DNA from: an uncultured Bacillota bacterium | GTDB taxonomy: Bacteria; Bacillota; Clostridia; Oscillospirales; Oscillospiraceae | NCBI GenBank assembly: GCA_947426945.1 | Contig: CANEFX010000010.1 | Location: 27,931-91,930, forward strand | Length of the DNA stretch: 64,000 nt | Reading direction: 5' to 3' | Shown here: positions 56,407 to 64,000 of the stretch, piece by piece | Layout of the letters: each line of letters opens with the position of its first letter | Position numbering within the stretch: the first letter of the stretch is position 1 | Position numbers and translations under genes: made by a program | The notes under the pieces: generated by a model | What the model was told of the DNA's origin: nothing | Databases searched by the model: none | What the model saw: the letters and a program-made list of their open reading frames with translations, nothing else

Positions 56407-57012
56407 TTATCCTGCACTTTTTTCGACCCCCCGGTTCACCTGACCGTTTTGAAAATCGCTGAGGCCACCCACTTTGCACACCGGGCTGCACAGCCCCGAC
56501 ACGCAGCGTTCCACTGTTGGGGGTGTTGTAGGATGCCCCGCCGGCAGGGGCGGCTCCTGAGCCGCGCACAGCCGCGACAATCGGGCCTGTGCTTTCTGTC
56601 GTTCTGTGTCCAACTCCAGTTGACTGAGCTGCCGCTCGTGGTAGTGATCCACTGCTTCACGGATGGGGCGGATGTGGTAGCGCAGTGTGCCGTTGCGCTT
56701 GCGTCCGTCTCTGGTGACGACAGTGGTGGACTCCGTGCGGATGAGGTGCTTGCCCTCCAGCTCCAGCACATACTTTCGCACGGTGTTGGCGCTCATCTTT
56801 ACCGCTCTTCCGATGGTGTTGTAGCTGGCGTAGGACTGAAAGGTCTTCCTGTCCTCGATGTGCATCAGGTAACCGTAGACCGCGATGGCGCCGTAGGACA
56901 GGTCCAGATAGAACACCTCGTTGGGCAAAGGAGAAAAATTTTTGGCTGGGTCGTGCCTGGAATGGAGATCATACTTCTTCACGCTGTACCTCCTGTGTGT
57001 TCTTCCACCCAA
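56407..57012 (-). CDS. HTH replication-initiator-like protein
   Basis: FSPLPNEVFYLDLSYGAIAVYGYLMHIEDRKTFQSYASYNTIGRAVKMSANTVRKYVLELEGKHLI. Confidence 0.75.
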   Translation of the reverse strand: MGGRTHRRYSVKKYDLHSRHDPAKNFSPLPNEVFYLDLSYGAIAVYGYLMHIEDRKTFQSYASYNTIGRAVKMSANTVRKYVLELEGKHLIRTESTTVVTRDGRKRNGTLRYHIRPIREAVDHYHERQLSQLELDTERQKAQARLSRLCAAQEPPLPAGHPTTPPTVERCVSGLCSPVCKVGGLSDFQNGQVNRGVEKSAG

Positions 57013-57188
57013 CGGATGAACGCCTCCTTGGGGATCACGATGCGGCTGCCGATGCGCAGTGCCGGGAAGCCCTGTTCGTGCATCAACTCGTACCCGCTGG
57101 ACGGCGAGATGCCCAACACCTTTGCTACTGTCCCCGCATTCAGGAACAGCGGCAGCTCGTCATAGGTCTTGTAGATGGATTCTTTCAT
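56979..57188 (-). CDS. Excisionase-family HTH protein
   Basis: 69 aa; DELPLFLNAGTVAKVLGISPSSGYELMHEQGFPALRIGSRIVIPKEAFIRWVEEH. Confidence 0.88.
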   Translation of the reverse strand: MKESIYKTYDELPLFLNAGTVAKVLGISPSSGYELMHEQGFPALRIGSRIVIPKEAFIRWVEEHTGGTA

Positions 57189-57640
57189 ACTGTACTTGTT
57201 CTCCTTATCAGTTGTGATGATTTTTTCTCTCTACGTTGGAGTCAGGACAGAGTGTGATAGCCATTCACGCTGTCCTTGCCATACCAGAGAAAATAAAAAA
57301 CCTACACATCCCTGCTGGCAAAACAACCAGCGGTACAGAATATCGTACCGCGAGGTCTTGCACAGCCTCGGATATGTAAGTCGGAAGTAGAGCGAGGCAG
57401 TTTGTTCAGTTGTTGTACTCGAATATATGTTCTGTGTACAGGATACTCGATCAGGCAGCTTTTGTCAAGAGGGTGCGTATAAAAATTTTGGGGATCGGGA
57501 ATACTATAAAGTTTCCCATGGCTGTTGGGGTGTGCTCTTTGCGTCCGACGATATGGGCGGCCTTGATTCTCCATTTGGAATCGTATAAAATATTGACAGA
57601 CGAACCGTATCGTTCAACTGGGCACGGGAGGAGATGCGAC

Positions 57641-58303
57641 TTGAGGATTGCCACTTGGAACATCGAACGGCTGAAGCACAAAAAATCGCTGGAGCAGATT
57701 CTGCTTGCCTGTGAACAGACTCAGGCGGATATCCTCGTGCTTACCGAGACAGATCATCGTGTGAGACTGGATTATCCGTACAGCTTCCACTCGCCGCCGC
57801 TGACAGATCTTCAGCCTGCATTCTACAGCCCCACCGAGAACAGAGTGTCCATCTGCACAAATTATCCATGCGTCCGGCAGCATAAGACCTACGACGAGTA
57901 TACCACACTGTGTGTTGAGCTGGAGACAGAAAAAGGCCGTCTGTTGGTCTACGGAACCATCATTGGCATTTATGGAAACAGACACCCTTCGTTTCAGCAG
58001 TCCTTGGTCCAACAGCTCAACGATATCAAGCGGCTCTCCGACAGTGGGATACCTCTGTGTATTTGCGGCGACTTCAACTGTAGCTTTTCCGACGGTTACT
58101 ATTTTACGAAGCAGGGCAGAGAGGCTTTGCTCCGCACCTTTTCTGATTACGACATTGAGCTGCTTACAAAAAACGAGGCAGAGTGCATCGACCACATCGC
58201 TGTCTCGAAACGCTTTATCTCTAACAGCGGCATTCAGATTACAGAATGGAATCAGGATAAGCTGATGTCTGACCATAAAGGCATTGCTGTGTACTTTTCG
58301 TAG
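57641..58303 (+). CDS. Endonuclease/exonuclease/phosphatase-family protein
   Basis: TTG start with RBS gggaggag; LRIATWNIERL, ICGDFNCSFSDG, LMSDHKGIAVYF. Confidence 0.85.
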   Translation: MRIATWNIERLKHKKSLEQILLACEQTQADILVLTETDHRVRLDYPYSFHSPPLTDLQPAFYSPTENRVSICTNYPCVRQHKTYDEYTTLCVELETEKGRLLVYGTIIGIYGNRHPSFQQSLVQQLNDIKRLSDSGIPLCICGDFNCSFSDGYYFTKQGREALLRTFSDYDIELLTKNEAECIDHIAVSKRFISNSGIQITEWNQDKLMSDHKGIAVYFS

Positions 58304-58399
58304 CGGTTTGACTTTTTTCTTTGGATATTGAGGAGCAGAATCTGAAAGCCAAGAGCAGACCGCATCTACGGCCTGCTCTTGGCTTTCGTTGGGCGGTTG

Positions 58400-59176
58400 C
58401 TATGCGTAGAAGTTGACGCTGTTGGGGATTCCAAGGAACAGGTAGCAGTAGGTGATGCCGTTGTACTGAGTCACCCCCACTCCGATACAGTCGCATCTTG
58501 GGTCGATCATCGTCTCGAAGTGTCCGGGGGAGTTGATCCAGTTGTCGACGGCGCGTTGAGCGGCATCGGCTGTGCCGGTGAACACGGTCAGGTTGTCACC
58601 GAAGCCGTAGGGATAGCCAGCGTCGACAGCGGCCTGGCTCTCCTCCGGAGCGTGATGCCAGGTGTAGCGTCGGTTGGAGCAAATCTGTGCGGCGTTCATC
58701 AGGGCATCGTTGACTGGAAGTTCTGGCACCCCATTAGCCTTGCGGGTTTGATTGACCAACCGGACTATCTCCTGCCGTATCTCAAGGTTGTCCGTTAGAC
58801 TGACGCTGTTCCCGCCAGCGGGGGCTTCCGGTGTGGCAGGAGTAGCGGGGCCGACCGTCAGCGTTACGGCTCCGGACTCTCCCGCACTGTTGGAGGCGGT
58901 GATCTCCGCACTCCCTTCCGCTTTGGCAACAGCTACCCAGAAGGTTAACACTTGCTCCACCGCTATCGTGTCCGGGGCGCTGGAGGTAACGGTGTAGTCT
59001 GTATCACTGGGGCCGATGATGAGGCCGCTCCGCTCTCCGACCTCCAGAGTGCTGCCCTTGTAACTGCTTACCCGGATGGACTTGGCTGGTGCTTCTGCTG
59101 TTGCGGCGGGAAGGGTGAGGGTAACTGCAAGGGTAGTTGCTGCCAACGCGGCGATGCATTTTTTCAAACTGGTCAT
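58400..59176 (-). CDS. Secreted CAP-domain (SCP/PR1) protein with Ig-like region
   Basis: Signal peptide MTSLKKCIAALAATTLAVTLTLPAATA; CAP motifs VNQTRKANGVPELPVNDALMNAAQICSNR, INSPGHFETMIDPRCDCIGVG. Confidence 0.88.
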   Translation of the reverse strand: MTSLKKCIAALAATTLAVTLTLPAATAEAPAKSIRVSSYKGSTLEVGERSGLIIGPSDTDYTVTSSAPDTIAVEQVLTFWVAVAKAEGSAEITASNSAGESGAVTLTVGPATPATPEAPAGGNSVSLTDNLEIRQEIVRLVNQTRKANGVPELPVNDALMNAAQICSNRRYTWHHAPEESQAAVDAGYPYGFGDNLTVFTGTADAAQRAVDNWINSPGHFETMIDPRCDCIGVGVTQYNGITYCYLFLGIPNSVNFYA

Positions 59177-59315
59177 ACTTTTTCCTCCTGTATTCAGTAT
59201 TTGGGGTGCTCTTGGCAACCAACACAATACCGAATGAAGGAGCAAAAGTCGATAGAAAAGAAAATTAGAAATAGAGAAATTAACAGGTCAAAATGAAGCA
59301 TTTTAGCCAAGTTTT

Positions 59316-61124
59316 TTATTTCAGTGCCTCATAAAATTTCCGGATTTTCTGTGCCATTAGCACACGCCTCTGCTCCAGGAAACGAGAATAGTCTTCAATT
59401 CCCATCTGAGCAAAGTCCTCCGGAATACAGTTCGCCTCCAGATTTTGCCTCAGTTGATCCAAATCAGTGATTCCACCATAGACCGGCTTCCCGGTCTCAC
59501 ACTGGTGGAGAACAACCGCCATATAATCCTTTGGCGCGTCCGCACTGATTTTAATATTGATTTCCGACTGCAAATAGACATAGTTGGCGATTTGGTTGTA
59601 CTGTCCTTTGCTGGTAATCCCATTCCGAATTAAGTACTTCTTAGGGAAAAGATGGTGGATATCTCCACGCTCCTCCAGCATCGCTTTTACTTCTATGTGT
59701 TCACCCAGGAAACCGTTGTCGTGATTCTTGACCTGAGCCATTAGGAACACATTAAAATAGGGACTGCTGGCCACAGAAGTATTCAGCCGATCCACCAGCA
59801 CGTTGTTCCAGAATGCATCGGAGAGTTCACCGGCCTCTACCTGTTCCAAATAATCAAGAGGATTTTCATAAGTATTGAACCGCTTCACGTCATAGTCGAA
59901 AGCAGATTCAGGTGAACCCGAGTAGCGGCCGGTCAGAATCGTCAGGACGATCCAGCGGCGAACAATTCGCTCAATCATGCTGGAGTCGATTTCCCGTGCT
60001 TTCAAGGTGAGATACAGGATATAGCCAAAGTTCAGCACATTCTGGGAGCGCACCTGAGAGGCCCGCTCCACACCGACAGTTTTCAAAATCATGACGTACC
60101 TCTGGAAATGGGTCTGATTGACCACATCCAGAACCGCGTCATGCAAATCGTAAAACGCTTTTTCCGCAATCTCCGCTTTGAAATCCCTGGCTTCAAAGTC
60201 ACGACCGGACAACAGGCTGACCAGGTCGGAAAGCCGTCTGCGGCTGAACTTATAGGTAAAGGCAACGCGGAGGACATCACTGTAATCTGGTTCATAGATA
60301 TCCTCGTTTTCATTAACGATCCACTCAATTCTGTGGAACTCCGGTGTCTGAGCAAAAGTGGTATCATTGGATCTGATCTCGCTGTAATCCGCCGGAACCT
60401 GTAAAAAGTGGCAGAAATAATCGATCATCTTTCTGATGGTATTTCCGCCGAATTCTTCATTGCTGGAAATCTTACTCATGGCAAAGTCAGCCTGGGAGAG
60501 AACAACACCCTTGGAGTTGATTCGGATAAAAATGTCTGTAACCTGTTCAATATCCAACTCATGAGAGAGATTAATGACTCCGAGATTGTTATTTTCAATA
60601 CTTTTCAAGCGTGTGATAATATCGGAGATCTTAGACATTCCCTCGCTGTCAGTAATTCCGTTTTTCTGGCAATAGTCGATGACAAAGCCAAATGAATTAA
60701 AACCAGGATCGAAAATTGCAGCAATATCAGGAATATACTTGGCGTCCTTGAGAATCGCCGGGTTCACCACATCAAACCGCTCCTCCTGGGGATTAAAGGC
60801 AATTTTTATGGGGAACTTTTTGTAATCAGCACCCACGACCTCTTGCCCAACAATCGCGGCCGCCAAGGCGGTGATCCGCTGCTGCCCATCAATCAGGACT
60901 TTTTTGCCGGAGGATATGGTTCCGTCTTTCAGTTTTATGTCCGGATTCTGCCACACTATGATGTAGCCAACCGGATAGTTTTGATACAGGGAATCGATCA
61001 GATCGCGCACCTTGGTGCTGTCCCACACAAAGGGACGCTGAATTTCAGGAATTGCGATACTCCCGTCTTTGATGTTGGAAAGCAGAGAACCGACCGCAAT
61101 ATTGTTGACGTCGTATCTTGCCAT
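59316..61124 (-). CDS. DUF262 (GmrS-like) protein with C-terminal HNH-like region
   Basis: LLSNIKDGSIAIPEIQRPFVWDSTKVRDLIDSLYQNYPVGYIIVW...VLIDGQQRITAL; C-terminal DIHHLFPKKYLIRNG. Confidence 0.9.
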   Translation of the reverse strand: MARYDVNNIAVGSLLSNIKDGSIAIPEIQRPFVWDSTKVRDLIDSLYQNYPVGYIIVWQNPDIKLKDGTISSGKKVLIDGQQRITALAAAIVGQEVVGADYKKFPIKIAFNPQEERFDVVNPAILKDAKYIPDIAAIFDPGFNSFGFVIDYCQKNGITDSEGMSKISDIITRLKSIENNNLGVINLSHELDIEQVTDIFIRINSKGVVLSQADFAMSKISSNEEFGGNTIRKMIDYFCHFLQVPADYSEIRSNDTTFAQTPEFHRIEWIVNENEDIYEPDYSDVLRVAFTYKFSRRRLSDLVSLLSGRDFEARDFKAEIAEKAFYDLHDAVLDVVNQTHFQRYVMILKTVGVERASQVRSQNVLNFGYILYLTLKAREIDSSMIERIVRRWIVLTILTGRYSGSPESAFDYDVKRFNTYENPLDYLEQVEAGELSDAFWNNVLVDRLNTSVASSPYFNVFLMAQVKNHDNGFLGEHIEVKAMLEERGDIHHLFPKKYLIRNGITSKGQYNQIANYVYLQSEINIKISADAPKDYMAVVLHQCETGKPVYGGITDLDQLRQNLEANCIPEDFAQMGIEDYSRFLEQRRVLMAQKIRKFYEALK

Positions 61125-61149
61125 AGTACAACTCTCCTCCGATAAGTTT

Positions 61150-63858
61150 CTACAACGCCGTTCTCATCGCCTGTTCGATCTGCTTTTTCTCATCACTGCC
61201 ATTTGTTCTGAGACGCAGCAGAGGAATCCCGCATTGAGCTAAAATATGATTTTTCTTTTCATCCCGCGCTGCTTGATTGCTGCCGGTGGCGTGAAAAGCC
61301 GTTCCATCCACCTCAATCGCCAGCAGCGGCGACTTATCCATTTTCCGGAACAGAAGAAAATCTACATGAGTCAGCGGGTTTCGAGCATAAGCAGTTTCCT
61401 CTCGATTCAGCAGAGAATAATCTTTTACAAGATTGACCAGCGACACATGGACGGCGCTGGACACAGCAGAAAATTCCGGCTCCATAAGAACACGCTCGAT
61501 TACAGCATAGAGCAGATTTTCGGAATCATACTCCGAAATTCGCCGGTGCTTTTGCAGGAAAACGCGTCGCTGCTGAGCGTATCCCTGATAAAGAAGGTCA
61601 AAAATGGAATAAACGGAGCTTTCTACAACCGCACAGCTGTTGTACTCGATATAGCGGGCCAAGTCCCCATAGTTTGTCTGGTCATTTCGCGGATCTTGGG
61701 AGGTGACGACTGTCAGCGATTTGACCGCCCGAGACACCGCCACATTCAGCATTCGAGGATCATCCACAAATTCTGTGATCACATTATCCACCGAAGTCAA
61801 AACAATCGCGTCTTTCTCCCGCCCCTGGAACTTGTGGACGGTGGCCGCCTCAATGCCGCCTCCCAGTTGGGTTTGAAGCGCGGCCACCTGATCTCTATAA
61901 GGCGTAATGACCCCAATACTTCGGTATCCTTTTTCTTGCAGATGCGGAAGAATTTCTTTTTGAATCACATCGATCTCCCGCTGATTCAGGTGGCCACGGG
62001 CGTGGCTTCCCGGCGCGGTACGATACATTGTCAGCACGTCCGGTTCATCGTGGTCAGCTGTCATAACAATCAGCTTTCCGCCATAGAACTTCTGATTGCA
62101 GAAATTGATGATCTTGGGATGACAACGATAGTGCTCCCGCAGCAGCACCGCAGGCGCCTCCGGCCATGCCGCCAAAGCAGAGGAGAGCAGGCTGTGCGCG
62201 GAAAAATGATAGGCTTCCGGAAGAGAGTAGCGGTTCCAAATTGCCTCACTGATCTGAATATCTCTGTTGTTCAGGACGTTGGGAAGCTGCTGGAGATCGC
62301 CAACGATCACGATATTTCGGGCGCAGGCAAACGCTAATACGCCAGTGGCCAAATCCACCTGAGACGCTTCGTCTACAATCAAATAGTCATAGATGTGGTC
62401 AATATTCAATGTGCCTTTGATGGAATATGTAGTGCTTAGAACGACCGGATATTCTCGGTTAAACTCATTTGACCGGCCCCGAAAATCCCGCATCTCAAAG
62501 GTTCGGCGTTCCTTTTTCCATTGATAGGTATTGCTCAGCTCCGCTCGGAATAAGCGAAGGGACTTCTCTGTCAATTCCTCCATTTTCTCAGAAAAAGAGT
62601 AATTTGCAAGTCTCTGTTCCAGTTGGATTCGTTCTTCTGTCAGCTCCCGCTGCCGCACGACATAAAATTGCCGTTGAAGATAGGGAATCACCAGCTCCGG
62701 GGACTGGAGGAACATCTTCAGGGCGCTGAGATTAAACCGAAACATGATGGAGAGTTTTTTCAGCAGGCCCAGTCTGCTCTCATGCTCGGCGTGCTGTTCA
62801 TATTCCAACCAGAGGTTCAGGATCTTTTGCGAAGAAAGTCCCTTTAAATTCTCCTGCGGTGCCTGTGCATAAGTCTGATAGTATTCGTCAAAGTAGTACT
62901 GCTCTGGTCTGAGCTGTAAAAATTCCTGCTCAATCTCCGCAATCCGATTCTTTGCGTTGAGCATATCGTTCAATTCTTTGGAGAGCGCGGTCACTTCCTG
63001 ATTGAGCCATGTCTTTTCCTCCTGTCCTAAAGTCCACTCTCCCATATCCGGGTATCTGCCAGTCTGGGTTTCCAGAAAGCGTTCCTTATTGCTGATACTT
63101 CCCAGAAAGGCGGCGAGAAAAGAAAGCCCTTTTTTCTCTAACTTTTCCGCAACATTGAGGGTCGCGGAATTGTTGTTAGATACCACTGCCACTGTTTTTC
63201 CGTTTCTTACTGCGTTGGCAATAATATTTAGGATCGTCTGCGTTTTACCGGTACCTGGCGGGCCCTGGATGATGCTGATTTGAGAGGACAGTGCGTTTTC
63301 TACCGCGACTTTCTGGCTCTGATTCAGGCCAAAGGGATAGATAACGGTCTCTGGGAGGGGAACTGTTTTAGGCTGTCTGCCAGGCTCCAGATAGCAAGCC
63401 AAAACGGTTTCTTCACTAACAGTTTGAATCCGTTCATACTGCATACTAAGGATATTAATATCATTTCCTACCACCAAGCTGACAGCCCCTGCCGTCTCCT
63501 TAAAATAATCGAAAATACATTTTTGACTGTCTTCTGTCAAGCAGTTGTGCTGGATCTCCACTTCTCCTCTGGGATAAGAAAGTGTTTTCTTCCCGCTGCG
63601 GACAAGACGATAGAATGAACCAAAATCTAAAATCATGTCCACTTGGGTCATACGGATGCCTTTGACAGTTACGATCAGGCCAGCAGGATCAATGCACTGT
63701 TGCAGCTCCAGAATTTTTACCTTGCCGCTTTGATAATGGTACACTTGAGAAGAGCTGGTATAAATTATGTCACAACTGTCACCACAGGGCTGAAACTCCT
63801 TGACAGAATCCGTTTTGTCCTGCCCATTGATTAGAATTAGGTATTTTTCTCTATCCAT
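61150..63858 (-). CDS. SF1 helicase/AAA ATPase with C-terminal Vsr/DUF2726-like nuclease domain
   Basis: IIQGPPGTGKTQTILNIIANAV; YLIVDEASQVD; HKFQGREKDAIVLTSV; LLAIEVDGTAFHATGSNQAARDEKKNHILAQCGIPLLRLRT. Confidence 0.9.
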   Translation of the reverse strand: MDREKYLILINGQDKTDSVKEFQPCGDSCDIIYTSSSQVYHYQSGKVKILELQQCIDPAGLIVTVKGIRMTQVDMILDFGSFYRLVRSGKKTLSYPRGEVEIQHNCLTEDSQKCIFDYFKETAGAVSLVVGNDINILSMQYERIQTVSEETVLACYLEPGRQPKTVPLPETVIYPFGLNQSQKVAVENALSSQISIIQGPPGTGKTQTILNIIANAVRNGKTVAVVSNNNSATLNVAEKLEKKGLSFLAAFLGSISNKERFLETQTGRYPDMGEWTLGQEEKTWLNQEVTALSKELNDMLNAKNRIAEIEQEFLQLRPEQYYFDEYYQTYAQAPQENLKGLSSQKILNLWLEYEQHAEHESRLGLLKKLSIMFRFNLSALKMFLQSPELVIPYLQRQFYVVRQRELTEERIQLEQRLANYSFSEKMEELTEKSLRLFRAELSNTYQWKKERRTFEMRDFRGRSNEFNREYPVVLSTTYSIKGTLNIDHIYDYLIVDEASQVDLATGVLAFACARNIVIVGDLQQLPNVLNNRDIQISEAIWNRYSLPEAYHFSAHSLLSSALAAWPEAPAVLLREHYRCHPKIINFCNQKFYGGKLIVMTADHDEPDVLTMYRTAPGSHARGHLNQREIDVIQKEILPHLQEKGYRSIGVITPYRDQVAALQTQLGGGIEAATVHKFQGREKDAIVLTSVDNVITEFVDDPRMLNVAVSRAVKSLTVVTSQDPRNDQTNYGDLARYIEYNSCAVVESSVYSIFDLLYQGYAQQRRVFLQKHRRISEYDSENLLYAVIERVLMEPEFSAVSSAVHVSLVNLVKDYSLLNREETAYARNPLTHVDFLLFRKMDKSPLLAIEVDGTAFHATGSNQAARDEKKNHILAQCGIPLLRLRTNGSDEKKQIEQAMRTAL

Positions 63859-64000
63859 TATGATTCTCCCTGTGACAGCTTTTACAAAAATACTTTTTTG
63901 CACTTTGGTTGATAAGCCTATGAACATCTTCTGTTTTTTGAAGAATGAGGAGCAGATTACGCTTCAAGCAATCTAGAACAGCAAATTTTGATTTATCGCT

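Noticed and set aside
1-64000. CRISPR arrays or rRNA genes
   Set aside because: No regularly spaced direct repeats with unique spacers and no rRNA-like sequence seen

Overview
The window looks like a GC-rich gut Firmicute chromosome, Oscillospiraceae-like (taxonomy is inference). (1) 1-10 kb: a minus-strand glutamate-fermentation operon of the hydroxyglutarate pathway (gctAB, gcdA, hgdCAB, biotin carriers, gcdB), with a divergent AraC-type regulator. (2) 11786-51161: an apparently complete ~39.4 kb siphovirus-like prophage. It sits in the 3' end of a tRNA-Ala(CGC) gene via a large serine recombinase and carries repressor, replication, packaging, head, tail, holin and endolysin genes. (3) 51.3-57.2 kb: remnant and accessory genes with two tandem tyrosine integrases, an excisionase-like protein and a Rep/HTH-like protein. 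(4) 57.6-64 kb: an EEP-family nuclease, a CAP-domain protein, and a DUF262 protein next to an SF1 helicase with a C-terminal nuclease-like domain. The main discovery is a prophage diversity-generating retroelement (DGR): tail-tip target with VR1, Avd-like protein, TR, and RT with YTDD and GNQVSQ motifs. VR1 differs from TR at 14 positions, all TR adenines. A second variable repeat (VR2) lies ~25 kb upstream at the C-terminus of a DUF6273-like protein inside the early replication module; it differs at 16 TR adenines and only one non-adenine. Both VRs are followed by an 8-bp-stem/5-nt-loop hairpin with a compensatory base-pair change. So one TR/RT appears to serve both a late tail protein and an early, apparently non-virion protein. 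Other notable signals: an attP inside the 3' end of int that changes the integrase C-terminus on integration, a MuF/papain-fold toxin with a candidate immunity gene, a Prp-like protease with matching NLQLF motifs on three structural proteins, a TTGTCAC iteron cluster, and an internal start in the endolysin. All calls come from reading the sequence; no database search was run.
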